A stretch of 44,729 nucleotides of DNA from Lachnospiraceae bacterium (GCA_030524525.1 JAUNGI010000020.1:1-44729); one strand, 5' to 3'. Counted from the first letter of the stretch, positions 26,024 to 35,339 are shown. Made by a program: numbers and translations. The notes: generated by a model from the letters alone, not told the origin.

Positions 26024-26713
26024 TTATTTTCTGCGAAGCGCCCGAAGCTCCTCTTTTTGTTCGGGACGGATGCGGTAGCTCTCCACCGCTTTTTGGATCG
26101 TCTTATTGTGGGTCCATGTTTCCAGCCTTCCTTCCTTTAAGTAAGGAAGAATGCTTTCGTACTGCTTGGCAAGCGCCGTGGCGAAGTACCAAGCGACCAT
26201 CATGTTGACGTAATATTCTTCGGAAACGATCGAGGCGACAAGATTCGGATATTCCGGGGCAAAGCGCTCATCCAGATAATAGCGCATTAGAAGACCGATC
26301 GCAAAGCGGACGGTATACGGATGGGGCGAGGCAAGCCAGAGGCGGATCTGCAGGAGCAGAGCGTCGGCGTGCTTTTCCAGCGCCTTGGGGCACATCTGAT
26401 CGCAGGTCGCCCAGTTGTCCACATAGGGCAGGAACGCGTTCAGGCGGCGAATGCAGGCGTCATAGTCCTTCTCGCTTTCCAAAAGAAAGGCATGGAGCTG
26501 GTTTTCTTCGAAATAGCGGTGAGGAAGCTCGTTCAGAAAGGCTTCCGTCTCCGGATTTTTGGAAAGCTCTTTGGCGAGCTTGCGGAGCGCCGGGGTGCGG
26601 ACGCCGATGATGCGCTCCCGGGGCACGGTCGGAAGGAGCCGCGCCTGAAAATCCCCGTAGGGAACGTCCTGTAAGGAAAAAAGCTGTCTTTGAATTTGGG
26701 CCGATTCGGTCAT
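26024..26713 (-). CDS. DNA alkylation repair protein, AlkD-like HEAT-repeat glycosylase, 229 aa
   Basis: Helical HEAT-like protein that in its characterised relatives excises N3- and N7-alkylated purines without base flipping. Family blocks: IIGVRTPALRKLAKELSKNP (~35-54), EENQLHAFLLE, LPYVDNWATCDQMCPKAL (~94-111, with the active-site Trp/Asp region), VRFAIGLLMRYYLD and YYVNMMVAWYFATALAKQYE. Length is standard for the group. Single gene with GAAGGAGA before the ATG. It is separated from the exchanger by 44 bases and may share its transcript. Confidence 0.88.
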   Translation of the reverse strand: MTESAQIQRQLFSLQDVPYGDFQARLLPTVPRERIIGVRTPALRKLAKELSKNPETEAFLNELPHRYFEENQLHAFLLESEKDYDACIRRLNAFLPYVDNWATCDQMCPKALEKHADALLLQIRLWLASPHPYTVRFAIGLLMRYYLDERFAPEYPNLVASIVSEEYYVNMMVAWYFATALAKQYESILPYLKEGRLETWTHNKTIQKAVESYRIRPEQKEELRALRRK

Positions 26714-26757
26714 AGGCGTCTCCTTCGGGATGAAATACGGTGTTCCGCAGAGCCTGC

Positions 26758-27705
26758 TCAGAAGGGCAGCAGGTTATAATTGCGCAGCAGAATATAGGCG
26801 GTGTATACCAGATAGATCACGATGCAGACGGCTCCCTGCGCTCGGCTGAACTGCTTTTTGCGGAAGCACATCAGATACATCAGCACCGTGACGCCGAGGC
26901 AGACGGCGCCGTCGATCAGCGAATCCGCGGAGATCCCCTTCATCGGGGAAATGGAAGCCGAGGCCGCCAGCACAAACAGGATATTGCAGATATTGGAGCC
27001 GATCACGTTGCCGATCGCCAAGTCGCTGGAGCCTTTTGCACTGGCGACAAGGGAGGTAACAAGCTCCGGCAGCGAGGTGCCGAGCGCGACGATCGTCAGG
27101 CCGATCAGCGTGGAGCTCATGCCGAGCCGTTCGGCAATGCGGGAGGCGTTGTCCACGACCAGATCGCCGCCCCAGACGACGCCCACAAGTCCCAGCGCGA
27201 TGTAGACGAGGCTCAGCCAAACCGGCAAAGGCTTAATGGAGTCTTCTCCGACTTCTTTATTTTTGATCGCCGCGATCACAATGACGGTCAGATAGACAAA
27301 AAACAGGAGCAGCAGGATCACGCCCTCCGTGCGGCTCAGCCCGCGGTCCCGGAGGAAAAAGACGGTCAGCGCGGTGACAAAAATGCAGAGAGGAAAATCC
27401 CGTCGGAGGATGGACTTGTCCACGTTCATTTTTTTCAGAACGGCGCAGCAGCCAATGACCATCAAAAGGTTAAACAGATTGGAGCCGATCACGTTGCTGA
27501 CGGAGATCGCATTGTTTTGGTTCATTGCGGCTTGAATGCTGACCGCGGCTTCCGGCGCGCTTGTGCCGAGCGCCACGATGGTCAGTCCGATGATGACCGG
27601 GGGGATTTTGAAGGTCTTTGCAATGGCGGAACTGCCGTCCACGAAAAAGTCCGCGCCTTTAATTAAAAGGACAAAGCCAAGCAGCAGTAAAAGAACAGGA
27701 ACCAT
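26758..27705 (-). CDS. Calcium/sodium antiporter (CaCA family, YrbG-like), 315 aa
   Basis: Ten-helix cation exchanger built from two inverted repeats. The alpha-repeat signatures are GLTIVALGTSAPEAAVSI (~38-55) and GLTIVALGTSLPELVTSL in the second half, each followed by GNVIGSN or SNVIGSN. The acidic residues in SAPEA and SLPEL bind Ca2+. It probably expels Ca2+ in exchange for Na+ or H+. ATG 27705 is chosen since GGAGG lies nine bases upstream; an ATG six bases earlier is nearly as good. The upstream frame extension is not hydrophobic and is rejected. Confidence 0.92.
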   Translation of the reverse strand: MVPVLLLLLGFVLLIKGADFFVDGSSAIAKTFKIPPVIIGLTIVALGTSAPEAAVSIQAAMNQNNAISVSNVIGSNLFNLLMVIGCCAVLKKMNVDKSILRRDFPLCIFVTALTVFFLRDRGLSRTEGVILLLLFFVYLTVIVIAAIKNKEVGEDSIKPLPVWLSLVYIALGLVGVVWGGDLVVDNASRIAERLGMSSTLIGLTIVALGTSLPELVTSLVASAKGSSDLAIGNVIGSNICNILFVLAASASISPMKGISADSLIDGAVCLGVTVLMYLMCFRKKQFSRAQGAVCIVIYLVYTAYILLRNYNLLPF

Positions 27706-27842
27706 AATCATTTTCCTCCGAAAAAATCTACATAAAATTTGTGCCCTCAAAGCGTTGGTCAAGCATGATTCTAGGTTTTTTTGCAAATAATGTCAAGAGA
27801 GAAAAACAAAGGAAATATCAGGGAAGGTTTCGAAAAATTTTA

Positions 27843-27872
27843 TTTCCATATTCACGGGTTTTCCTGTATAAT
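27843..27872 (+). promoter_or_regulatory. Candidate promoter of darA
   Basis: TTTCCA (27843-27848), 18 bases, perfect TATAAT (27867-27872), 43 bases before the ATG at 27916. Confidence 0.55.
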
Positions 27873-27915
27873 GGTATTACTCGATACTTTTACTTCAACC
27901 ACAGGGGGAAAAAAT

Positions 27916-28254
27916 ATGAAGTTAGTTTATGCGATCATTCGGGACGAAGACTGCGATCATGTGATCTCAAGGCTGAACAAGGACGGCTTTCAGGTAACGA
28001 AGCTTTCCACAACGGGCGGGTTTATGCGCCGGGGCAATACGACGCTGATGTTTTGTACCGATGACGAGAAGGTGGAGCAGGCGGTTCGCTTGATCGAAGA
28101 AACCTGCGGCCCCAGACAGCAGATCACCTGCAATATGTCCATCCCAATGGGCGGGTCGGAGATGATGGACAGTTATATGCCGATGCCGGTAAACGCGGAA
28201 GTCGGCGGCGCGGTTATTTTTGCCGTAAACGTAGAGTACTTCGAGAAGATTTAA
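27916..28254 (+). CDS. darA: Cyclic-di-AMP receptor DarA (PstA, PII-like), 112 aa
   Basis: PII-like trimeric receptor for cyclic-di-AMP. The N-terminus MKLVYAIIRDEDCDHVI, the nucleotide-binding glycine loop LSTTGGFMRRGNTT (~30-43), the metal/nucleotide contacts in VNAEVGGAVIFAV, and the length just over 110 residues all match. The output partner is unknown across the family. ATG 27916 has GGGGG upstream and gives the family-standard start. It is followed by citrate synthase after 64 bases on the same strand; co-transcription is possible. Confidence 0.9.
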   Translation: MKLVYAIIRDEDCDHVISRLNKDGFQVTKLSTTGGFMRRGNTTLMFCTDDEKVEQAVRLIEETCGPRQQITCNMSIPMGGSEMMDSYMPMPVNAEVGGAVIFAVNVEYFEKI

Positions 28255-28318
28255 CGCAGCATGTCATTCACCGGCAGGTGCTTTGACGCGGTTTGTTTAT
28301 GGGACACGGAGGAGTGCT

Positions 28319-29686
28319 ATGGCGAAAAAAAGGGATTTTTCGGAAATTACAAAGGACGTTCTGGAACTGACGGATATTTGTTGCGCAAACAGCAATATCG
28401 ACCCGGAACTGTATACGCGGTATGAGGTAAAACGGGGGCTGCGCGACCTGAACGGAAAGGGCGTGCTGACCGGTCTGACCGAAATATCGGAGATTCGCTC
28501 CACAAAAGAGGTGGACGGGAAAACGGTTCCCTGTGACGGTAAGCTGTTTTATCGGGGCTATGACGTGGAGGAGCTGATTCGCGGGTATATGGCAGACCAG
28601 CGCTTTGGCTTTGAGGAAACGGCGTATCTGCTGCTGTTCGGCGAGCTGCCGGATAAGGAGAGGCTGAAGCGTTTCCGGAAGGTGCTGGCGGGCTATTGCT
28701 CCCTGCCGAACAGCTTTGTGCGGGACGTGATTATGAAAAAGCCCAGCCGGGATCTGATGAACGCGCTTGCGCGCAGTGTGCTGACGCTGTATTCCTACGA
28801 TAACCGGGCGGACGACACTTCGCTTCCGAACGTGCTGCGCCAGTGCCTGCAGCTGATCGCAATGTTTCCCATGCTGACGGTCTATTCGTATCAGGCTGCC
28901 CAGTATTACTATGCGGATCAGAATTTGGTGATCCACAAGCCGAAGAAAGAGCTTTCGATGGCGGAAAATATTCTCTATATGCTGCGCGAGGACTGCCAGT
29001 ATACCGAGCTGGAGGCAAAGGTGCTTGATACGGCGCTGGTGCTTCACGCGGAGCACGGCGGCGGCAACAATTCCTCGTTTACGACCCATGTGGTGACCTC
29101 GTCCGGAACGGACACCTACTCGGTCATCGCGGCGGCGCTCGGTTCTTTGAAGGGACCGAAGCACGGCGGCGCCAACGTTAAGGTCGTGCAGATGTTTGAG
29201 GATATGAAGCAGAATCTGAACTGCTGGGAGGACGAAGAGGAGGTTTCCGAATATCTGCGGAAGCTGTTACATAAAGAAGCCTTTGACCGGGCGGGGCTGA
29301 TCTACGGAATGGGTCATGCGATCTATTCGGTATCCGACCCACGTGCCAGAGTTTTCCACAGCTTTGTGGAAAAGCTGGCGGCAGAAAAGGGAATGGAGCG
29401 GGAATATGCGCTCTATGCCCGCGTCGAGCGTCTGGCTCCGGTTATTATCGGCGAGGAACGCCGCATCTACAAGGGTGTCAGCGCAAATGTGGACTTTTTC
29501 AGCGGTCTGGCGTATCGGATGCTGGGACTTCCCGACGAAATGTATACCGCGATTTTTGCCATGGCAAGAATCGTGGGCTGGAGCGCGCATCGGATGGAGG
29601 AGCTGATCAACGCAGGAAAGATCATTCGTCCCGCATATAAGAGCGTCTGCGAGGAAAAGCCTTATGTGCCGATGAAGGAGCGCTGA
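28319..29686 (+). CDS. gltA: Citrate synthase (citrate/2-methylcitrate synthase family), 455 aa
   Basis: Condenses oxaloacetate with acetyl-CoA; supplies 2-oxoglutarate for glutamate in anaerobes with a partial TCA route. Conserved residues can be placed: His246 (HAEHGGG, oxaloacetate), His282 (GPKHGGAN, catalytic), His333 (GMGHAIY) and Asp392 (NVDFFSG, catalytic). The N-terminal ~60 residues are a helical extension common in clostridial citrate synthases. Distinction from 2-methylcitrate synthase rests on the absence of prp genes nearby. ATG 28319 is chosen since GGAGG lies just upstream; the longer frame has no such site. Confidence 0.93.
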   Translation: MAKKRDFSEITKDVLELTDICCANSNIDPELYTRYEVKRGLRDLNGKGVLTGLTEISEIRSTKEVDGKTVPCDGKLFYRGYDVEELIRGYMADQRFGFEETAYLLLFGELPDKERLKRFRKVLAGYCSLPNSFVRDVIMKKPSRDLMNALARSVLTLYSYDNRADDTSLPNVLRQCLQLIAMFPMLTVYSYQAAQYYYADQNLVIHKPKKELSMAENILYMLREDCQYTELEAKVLDTALVLHAEHGGGNNSSFTTHVVTSSGTDTYSVIAAALGSLKGPKHGGANVKVVQMFEDMKQNLNCWEDEEEVSEYLRKLLHKEAFDRAGLIYGMGHAIYSVSDPRARVFHSFVEKLAAEKGMEREYALYARVERLAPVIIGEERRIYKGVSANVDFFSGLAYRMLGLPDEMYTAIFAMARIVGWSAHRMEELINAGKIIRPAYKSVCEEKPYVPMKER

Positions 29687-29692
29687 AAGGGC

Positions 29693-29950
29693 TCACCACT
29701 TGGGAACGGCGTCCGGACAATGGGACGCCAGCTTTCCGGCGCGGTATAAGACAAAGCAGCCGCACAGACGGCAGAGCCCGTTTGCAAGATTCGGGCAGGC
29801 TTCGCAAAGAGAAAGGCGTATCTGGTACTGTTCGCCGCCGGTTCGTTGGTCGGCGGGCAGGGCGTCCAGATAAGCCTTTATTTTTTCGGTCAGCGCTTCT
29901 TCGGAAACGCCTTCCATCAGGCATTTGCGGCAAAAGGGACGGGAATCCAT
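29693..29950 (-). CDS. DUF6171-type cysteine-rich small protein, 85 aa
   Basis: Seven cysteines in paired arrangement: FCRKC (7-10), LCEACPNL, LCRLCGCF, plus a Cys near the end (SHCPDAVP). This suggests zinc or Fe-S binding. The middle helix (EEALTEKIKAYLDAL) is amphipathic. The arrangement fits the small uncharacterised family DUF6171 common in Lachnospiraceae. GGAGG lies before the ATG. It converges on citrate synthase with six bases between the stops. Function unknown. Confidence 0.8.
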   Translation of the reverse strand: MDSRPFCRKCLMEGVSEEALTEKIKAYLDALPADQRTGGEQYQIRLSLCEACPNLANGLCRLCGCFVLYRAGKLASHCPDAVPKW

Positions 29951-29965
29951 GAAAACCTCCGTTTG

Positions 29966-30007
29966 GAAAACGAACGCCCGAATCCTCAGGGAGAAGCCGG
30001 GCGTTCG
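29966..30007 (-). terminator. Intrinsic terminator of the GH51 gene
   Basis: CGAACGCCCG (29971-29980) pairs perfectly with CGGGCGTTCG (29998-30007) and is followed on the minus strand by TTTTCC. It overlaps the promoter-proximal region of the DUF6171 gene. Confidence 0.75.
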
Positions 30008-30021
30008 GATGAGCGTTCTGC

Positions 30022-31497
30022 TTATTTCAGCTTTAAGGTTACGATGGAGCAGGGCGGGAGCGTCACGAGCAGCCCGTCGTCGGTTTTCTCAAAACCGTTA
30101 TAGCTCTTGGGTTCTACAGTCGTAGGATTTTCGAAGCTGTTGTAAGCGTCCATCGCGCCGGTCAGGATCTCGGCGCTGCACGTCTCAAAGCCGCCGGAAA
30201 CCTGCGTGTCAAGCCCGTAGGTTTCGGAAAGGCTTGCGTTGCAGAGCGTCACGGTCAGGCTGCCGTCCTTTTTGGAGGCGGAGACCGACAGGTCGGGGAT
30301 CGTTACGTCCCCGTGCGTCGTTGTGGAATCCTCCAGCACATGGGTAATGGAGGTCGCATCCTGATGGTCCTTGAACATGCGGAAAACGTGGAAGGTCGGA
30401 GTTTTCAGCATATGTACGCCGTCCGTCAGAATGACCGACTGCAGCACGTTGACGACCTGAGCGATGTTTGCCATTACGATGCGGTCGGCGTGCGCGTTGA
30501 AGATATTCAGGTTCACGGCGGCAACGACGGCGTCGCGCATCGTGTTCTGCTGATACAGGAAGCCCGGGTTCGTACCCGGCTCAACGTCCCACCAGCAGCC
30601 CCATTCGTCTACGATCAGGCCGATCTTGTGTTCCGGATCGTATTTGCTCATGATGTCCAGATGCCGGGTGATGATCTCCTCGATGCGGCGCGTGCATGCG
30701 ATTGTCGCATAGTAGCCGTTCTCGTCAAATACGGTCGCCTGTCCCTTTTTCTCCCAGCTGAACGGAACGGTGTAGTAGTGCAGACTGATGGCGTTCGCGT
30801 GCCACGGCTTGATGATCTGCATGAGCTTTTCCGTCCATTCGTAGTCGTCTCCGTTGGGGCCGCATGCCACCTTGTAGAGCCGGTTGTCGCCGTAATTCCG
30901 GCAATAGGTCTGATAGTGGCGGTACAGGTTGGCGTAATATTCGGGCGTCATATTTCCGCCGCAGCCCCAGTTTTCGTTTCCGATCCCGAGATAGCGCAGC
31001 TTCCAAGGCTTTTCGCGTCCGTTTTTCTTCCGCCAGTCGGTCATGGGGGAAACGTTGTCCGAGGTCATGTACTCGACCCACTCCGACAGCTCGCGAACGG
31101 TTCCGGAGCCGAGATTTCCGGCAATGTAAGGCTCGCAGCCGAGCTGATCGCACAACTCCATAAATTCGTGCGTGCCGAAGCTGTTGTCCTCGGTCACGCC
31201 GCCCCAATGGGTGTTGATCATCGTGGCGCGCTCCTCCTTGGGGCCGACGCCGTTTTTCCAGTGATATTCGTCGGCGAAGCAGCCGCCCGGCCAGCGCAGC
31301 ACCGGAATGTCAAGCTCCTTCAGGGCTTCCACCACGTCGGTACGCATGCCGTTGACGTTGGGGATCTCGGAAGCTTCTCCCACATAGATGCCCTGATAAA
31401 TGCAGCGGCCGAGATGCTCGGAGAAATGTCCGTAGATCTCCCTGTTGATCCTGCTTTTTTCCACCTCGGGGAAAAGAGCCAGCTTTTTTGTTGTCAT
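30022..31497 (-). CDS. Alpha-L-arabinofuranosidase, GH51, 491 aa
   Basis: Retaining enzyme that removes arabinofuranosyl side chains from arabinan or arabinoxylan. The clan A barrel shows acid/base Glu175 in [11 protein letters not shown] and nucleophile Glu298 in [10 protein letters not shown], with N174 before the acid/base. [17 protein letters not shown] near the N-terminus and [13 protein letters not shown] (~68-80) are family hallmarks. The C-terminal ~120 residues form the beta-sandwich domain. There is no signal peptide, so it acts inside the cell on imported oligosaccharides. ATG 31497 with GGAGGT upstream is used. Isolated from any transporter or other hydrolase. Confidence 0.95.
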   Translation of the reverse strand: MTTKKLALFPEVEKSRINREIYGHFSEHLGRCIYQGIYVGEASEIPNVNGMRTDVVEALKELDIPVLRWPGGCFADEYHWKNGVGPKEERATMINTHWGGVTEDNSFGTHEFMELCDQLGCEPYIAGNLGSGTVRELSEWVEYMTSDNVSPMTDWRKKNGREKPWKLRYLGIGNENWGCGGNMTPEYYANLYRHYQTYCRNYGDNRLYKVACGPNGDDYEWTEKLMQIIKPWHANAISLHYYTVPFSWEKKGQATVFDENGYYATIACTRRIEEIITRHLDIMSKYDPEHKIGLIVDEWGCWWDVEPGTNPGFLYQQNTMRDAVVAAVNLNIFNAHADRIVMANIAQVVNVLQSVILTDGVHMLKTPTFHVFRMFKDHQDATSITHVLEDSTTTHGDVTIPDLSVSASKKDGSLTVTLCNASLSETYGLDTQVSGGFETCSAEILTGAMDAYNSFENPTTVEPKSYNGFEKTDDGLLVTLPPCSIVTLKLK

Positions 31498-31554
31498 AAA
31501 TACCTCCAATAATAGCTTACGATGCGGTAAGCGTGCGTTCTGTTTTATGAGAAC

Positions 31555-31583
31555 AGGATAGCAAAGCAAGGCGGAAAAAACAA
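31555..31583 (-). promoter_or_regulatory. Candidate promoter of the GH51 gene
   Basis: Minus strand TTGTTT (31583-31578), 17 bases, TATCCT (31560-31555), 57 bases before the start codon. Confidence 0.4.
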
Positions 31584-31648
31584 TGAATTATTTTAGCCTT
31601 TCATGGAGAAAACGATACTTCGAAAGCCGGAAAAAGGGGAGAAAGTCT

Positions 31649-31677
31649 TTGCTTTTTTGCATGGAGTGTGCTACACT
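31649..31677 (+). promoter_or_regulatory. Promoter of the DJ-1 family gene
   Basis: TTGCTT (31649-31654), 17 bases, TACACT (31672-31677), 50 bases before ATG 31728. Confidence 0.6.
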
Positions 31678-31727
31678 CGTCCCAACAAGGACATACATAT
31701 ACATACACAGGAAAGAGAGGATTGGTT

Positions 31728-32291
31728 ATGGCAAAGATTTATCTTTTTCTCGCAAACGGATTTGAGGAGATCGAGGGCTTGACTGCGGTCGATGTGCTGC
31801 GCCGGGGCGGCGTGGAGGTATGCATGCTCTCCATTACCGGAAAGACGCAGATCGTCGGATCGCACAAAATCTCGGTGGAAGCGGATTCGGTTTTTAATAA
31901 TGACGAAGACTATATGGACGGCGATATGCTCGTGCTGCCCGGCGGACTTCAGGGAACGAACGCGCTGATGGCGCACGAGGGGCTTCGGGAGCTTCTGCTC
32001 CGTTACCGCGATGCGGAGAAGTACATTGCCGCCATTTGCGCCGCGCCCAGCGTCCTCGGTATGAACGGTCTGCTGAAGGGCAAGCAGGCTACCTGCTATC
32101 CGGGCTTTGAGGATAAGCTGTTGGGCGCGCATAAGAGCGAGCTTCCGGTGGTACAGGACGGATTTATCGTTACGGCAGAGGGGATGGGCGCGTCGCTTCC
32201 TTTTGCGCTGCATCTGCTTGCGCTGCTCCAAGGGCAGAGCGAGGCGGATCGGGTCGCGGAGACGATCCGGTTTCGGCGCTCGGATAAATGA
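31728..32291 (+). CDS. DJ-1/PfpI family protein (glyoxalase III / deglycase-like), 187 aa
   Basis: Class I glutamine amidotransferase-like fold of the DJ-1 group. Glu16 (GFEEIEGLT) and the nucleophile Cys104 (AAICAAPSVLG) make the conserved pair; PGGLQGTNAL (~71-80) is the oxyanion/glycine loop. Relatives detoxify methylglyoxal or act as stress proteins; which applies here is unclear. ATG 31728 gives the classic MAKIYLFLANGFEEIE start. Its last 122 bases overlap the 3' end of the convergent symporter gene. Confidence 0.9.
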   Translation: MAKIYLFLANGFEEIEGLTAVDVLRRGGVEVCMLSITGKTQIVGSHKISVEADSVFNNDEDYMDGDMLVLPGGLQGTNALMAHEGLRELLLRYRDAEKYIAAICAAPSVLGMNGLLKGKQATCYPGFEDKLLGAHKSELPVVQDGFIVTAEGMGASLPFALHLLALLQGQSEADRVAETIRFRRSDK

Positions 32292-33582
32292 CCTGTCTGC
32301 GCATGCAGAACAGCAGATATAGGTTGGGAAGCAGCAGAAACAGGTTGAAAAAATCGGTCAGCTCCCAGATGAGGCTCCGGTTCATGACGGAGCCCACCAC
32401 GATCATAAGCAGATAACCAAAGCGGTAGACTTTCTTTCCGGCGGCGCCGGCGAGATCGTCCGCCGCTTTTTCGCCTAAAAAGCACCAGCCCAGCAGCGTG
32501 GCAAAGGCAAACGTGATGATGCTGACGTGCAGCATGGCTTCGCCGAGCAGCGGCAGCGTGGAAAAGGCCACGGTCACCAGATCGCCGTCGGAGGCGCCGA
32601 GAAACGTCTGCGGGTCGGATTGGAGGCAGGCGACGAGCATCAGCCCGGTAAGACCGCAGAGCACGACCGTGTCGAAGAACGTGGCAAGCATGGAAAAAAG
32701 CGACTGTTCTACAATCGTGGAATCCTTATTTTCCACGGCTGTGAGCGTGGCGGTGCCAAGTCCCGCCTCGTTTGTGAACAAGCCCTTGGCAACGCCCTGA
32801 CGAAGCGCGTACTGCACCGAATAGCCCGTAAGACCGCCCAGCACGGTGCGCGACGGCAGCTCTCCGCGGAAAAAGGCTCCGCGCAGAATGGACAGGGCGG
32901 CGGAGGGCAGCGCGGAGAGATGCGTCAGCAGCAGAAGCACGCATCCGCCGAAAAAGAACAGGCTCATGGCGGGTACCAAGACGCCGCATACGCGCTCGAT
33001 GCCGCGGGCGGCGCCGAACAGGACGAGCGCCAGCAAAAGCGCGCTGACGACTCCGGCGGCGGCGTTGGGGAGCCGGAGGAGCGTATGCGCGGAGGACGCC
33101 AGCGCGTTGGATTGGAGCGTGGCGCTGACCACGAGAGCCACAAGCATAACGGCGGCGGCGAACAGCCATGCGAGCAGCGGTTTGTGCAGGACGGAACGCA
33201 GCAGGTGCATCGGGCCCTTCTCGCCGCCCTGCTCCCGCGCATGCTGCAGGGAGAGGTTGCATTCGGCATAGGTGGTCGCCATGCCGAATACGCCGGTAAG
33301 CCAGCACCAGAATACCGCGCCGGGACCGCCGAGCGCCACGGCGGTGGACATGCCGATGATGTTGCCCGTGCCGAGGGTGGCGGCAAGCGTCGTCGTAAGC
33401 GCCGACCAGACCGAGTCGTGCCGCTTTTCGTCGCTTGGGTGAAACAGATTTTTCAGCGCTCTGCCGGTGTGCCTCTGCACGAAACGGGAACGCAGAGTAA
33501 AGGAAACGTGGGTCGCAAAGAGCAGAAGCAGGATCGGACCGCCCCACAGCAGCCGGTTCCAGACGATCAATTTGGACAGCAT
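32170..33582 (-). CDS. AGCS-family sodium:alanine/glycine symporter, 470 aa
   Basis: Sodium-coupled amino acid carrier with about eleven helices. Family motifs: [20 protein letters not shown] near residue 60 (Na+ and substrate site), [33 protein letters not shown] (~280), and a long hydrophobic C-terminal half. ATG 33582 is chosen since translation upstream would need a TTG without a ribosome site; the chosen site is itself weak. The last ~40 residues ([20 protein letters not shown] region) are hydrophilic, proline/alanine-rich and read antisense to the DJ-1 gene, so the tail is probably a late extension after loss of an earlier stop. Confidence 0.88.
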   Translation of the reverse strand: MLSKLIVWNRLLWGGPILLLLFATHVSFTLRSRFVQRHTGRALKNLFHPSDEKRHDSVWSALTTTLAATLGTGNIIGMSTAVALGGPGAVFWCWLTGVFGMATTYAECNLSLQHAREQGGEKGPMHLLRSVLHKPLLAWLFAAAVMLVALVVSATLQSNALASSAHTLLRLPNAAAGVVSALLLALVLFGAARGIERVCGVLVPAMSLFFFGGCVLLLLTHLSALPSAALSILRGAFFRGELPSRTVLGGLTGYSVQYALRQGVAKGLFTNEAGLGTATLTAVENKDSTIVEQSLFSMLATFFDTVVLCGLTGLMLVACLQSDPQTFLGASDGDLVTVAFSTLPLLGEAMLHVSIITFAFATLLGWCFLGEKAADDLAGAAGKKVYRFGYLLMIVVGSVMNRSLIWELTDFFNLFLLLPNLYLLFCMRRQVIYPSAETGSSPRPDPPRSALGAAQADAAQKEATRPSPLP

Positions 33583-33706
33583 GACGGACGCTCGCAGCAG
33601 TTTGTTAAATTTTATGTCGCGCAAAAAAAATAATACGCCTCATTTTTTGCATATTTTTCCTCTGTCTGCACATCCTGCTTTTAGAAAAACGCTAACGGAG
33701 GGAACG

Positions 33707-34909
33707 ATGGAACAACAGATCTTGGGAAAAATCAGTTACGGTTTGTTTTTGCTCACCACAAAAAAGGACGGAAAGGATTACGGCTGCATCGTCAATACGG
33801 TGATGCAGGTCACCGAGGAGCCGTGCAGAGTTTTGGTCAGCGTCAACCGAAAGCACCTGACGCACGAAATGCTCGAAGCGTCCGGGCAAATGGCGGTTTC
33901 GGTGCTGTCGCAGGACGCCAGCAAGGAGCTGATCGCGCAGTTCGGCTATCAGAGCGGGCGCGATGCGGACAAGTTTGACGGGAGCTTTGCATTCGGCGCG
34001 GCGCAGAACGGCTGCGTGTATCTGACGAGTATGGCGAACGCCTTCTTCGCGGGTAGCGTGGTCGATCGGATGCATCTGGAGAGCCATACGGTTTTCGTCT
34101 GTCAGCTGAACGAGGGAAAGGTGCTTTCGGAGACGCCGTCCCTGACCTACGAGGAATACCGCGAACGCATCCGGACGGCGGCGGCGCAGGCGCAGCAGCC
34201 GGACGCTCCGGTAAAGAGCGGTTTCCGATGCACGGTCTGCGGTTATATATATGAAGGCGAGAAGCTTCCGGACGGTTACGTCTGTCCGGTCTGCAAGCAC
34301 GGCAGCGGCGTTTTTGAGCCGATCGTTCAGAAGATCACCGAAACGACGCCGGTACGTTTGGCGCCGGGCGGGGAACGGACGCTTGCCGGAACGAAGACCG
34401 AGGCGAATCTGGTGGCGGCCTTTGCCGGAGAGAGCGAGGCGAGAAACAAATACACCTATTTTGCCGAGGTGGCAAAGCACGAGGGCTACGAGCAGATTGC
34501 GGCGATCTTTGAGGAAACGGCGGCGAACGAGAAGGAGCACGCAAAGCTTTGGTTTACGGCGCTGGGGCTTCTGGGCGGCACGACAAAGAATTTACAGTCC
34601 GGCATTCAGGGCGAAAATTACGAATGGACCGATATGTATAAGCGCTTTGCGGAGGAGGCCGAGCAGGAGGGCTTTGCGGAGCTTGCCGCGCGCTTTCGGC
34701 TGGTGGGCGAGGTCGAGCGCGCCCACGAGGAGCGCTACAAGAAGCTGCTGGACAACGTGGAAATGCAGAAGGTATTCGCAAAGGCGGAGCAGACGATGTG
34801 GATCTGCCGAAACTGCGGTCACCTCGTCGTTGGACGCGAAGCGCCGGAAGTCTGCGCCGTATGCGGAAAGCCGCAGGCTTATTTTGAACAGAAAGCAATG
34901 AATTACTGA
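33707..34909 (+). CDS. Flavin reductase/rubredoxin/rubrerythrin fusion protein, 400 aa
   Basis: Four modules: an FMN-binding flavin-reductase-like domain (1-155, [16 protein letters not shown] at the start), rubredoxin (172-205; Cys175, 178, 193, 196), rubrerythrin diiron four-helix bundle (228-355; [19 protein letters not shown], and [12 protein letters not shown] carrying Glu/His ligands) and a C-terminal rubredoxin-like knuckle (365-390; Cys367, 370, 383, 386). The first two modules resemble the high-molecular-weight rubredoxin Hrb of acetogens, the last two a complete rubrerythrin. The chain could pass electrons from NAD(P)H via FMN and rubredoxin to peroxide in one protein. ATG 33707 follows GGAGGGAA. 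Divergent from the symporter. Confidence 0.93.
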   Translation: MEQQILGKISYGLFLLTTKKDGKDYGCIVNTVMQVTEEPCRVLVSVNRKHLTHEMLEASGQMAVSVLSQDASKELIAQFGYQSGRDADKFDGSFAFGAAQNGCVYLTSMANAFFAGSVVDRMHLESHTVFVCQLNEGKVLSETPSLTYEEYRERIRTAAAQAQQPDAPVKSGFRCTVCGYIYEGEKLPDGYVCPVCKHGSGVFEPIVQKITETTPVRLAPGGERTLAGTKTEANLVAAFAGESEARNKYTYFAEVAKHEGYEQIAAIFEETAANEKEHAKLWFTALGLLGGTTKNLQSGIQGENYEWTDMYKRFAEEAEQEGFAELAARFRLVGEVERAHEERYKKLLDNVEMQKVFAKAEQTMWICRNCGHLVVGREAPEVCAVCGKPQAYFEQKAMNY

Positions 34910-34955
34910 TCGAAAAATCCCCATGGATTTCCAATATATTTTTTCGGAGTTGTGA

Positions 34956-34962
34956 CATACTA
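34956..34962 (+). promoter_or_regulatory. Candidate sigma-G/F-type -10 element of the SASP gene
   Basis: CATACTA fits the forespore -10 consensus CATnnTA. A partial -35 (CAATA) lies about 19 bases upstream, so the -35 is only approximate. It would give a leader of about 155 bases. Confidence 0.4.
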
Positions 34963-34987
34963 GGACTACCAAATCAGAGCAAACGGC

Positions 34988-35087
34988 TTCTCCGAACCGA
35001 AGAGGAACGGTGAAACTTAATAGCTTCGGTTTGGAGAATATAAATCGGCTGACGACGTCGTCAAAGTCGGGCTAGTACTGCAGCCGA
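34988..35087 (+). other. Hairpin-rich leader of the SASP gene
   Basis: Hairpin 1: TTCTCCGAACCGAAG (34988-35002) with CTTCGGTTTGGAGAA (35024-35038), 15 pairs including one G-U. Hairpin 2: TCGGCTG (35045-35051) with CAGCCGA (35081-35087), enclosing a perfect 14-base palindrome TGACGACGTCGTCA (35050-35063). No T run follows either, so these are not terminators. The class of the RNA is unknown. Confidence 0.6.
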
Positions 35088-35126
35088 CTCCAGAAAAAAT
35101 GACGCAGTACAGAAAGAGGAAAGATT

Positions 35127-35339
35127 ATGACAAGCAACAAGAGTGGTTCTAAGATGACTGTGCCTCAGGCAAAGGAAGCAATGGATCGTTTTAAGATGGA
35201 AGTTGCATCGGAAATCGGCGTTCCTTTGACGCAGGGCTATAACGGAGATCTTACCAGCGCCCAGAACGGTTCTGTCGGCGGAGAGATGGTAAGACAGATG
35301 ATCAAGAAGCAGGAAGAGGCTATGGCAGGCAACAAATAA
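35127..35339 (+). CDS. Alpha/beta-type small acid-soluble spore protein, 70 aa
   Basis: Coats and protects DNA in the dormant spore and is degraded at germination. Signatures: AKEAMDRFKMEVASEIGVPL (~15-34), which contains the germination-protease cleavage region, and the strongly conserved GYNGDLTSAQNGSVGGEMVRQMIKKQEE (~37-64). Length is typical. Its presence shows the organism forms endospores. AGAGGAAAG precedes the ATG. Expected to be transcribed in the forespore. Monocistronic with terminator at 35411. Confidence 0.95.
   Translation: MTSNKSGSKMTVPQAKEAMDRFKMEVASEIGVPLTQGYNGDLTSAQNGSVGGEMVRQMIKKQEEAMAGNK

Noticed and set aside
35039-35090. Cyclic-di-GMP-II riboswitch in the SASP leader
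   Set aside because: The 3' part (TAGTACTGCAGCCGAC) resembles it superficially, but the conserved 5' segment and pseudoknot partners are missing.
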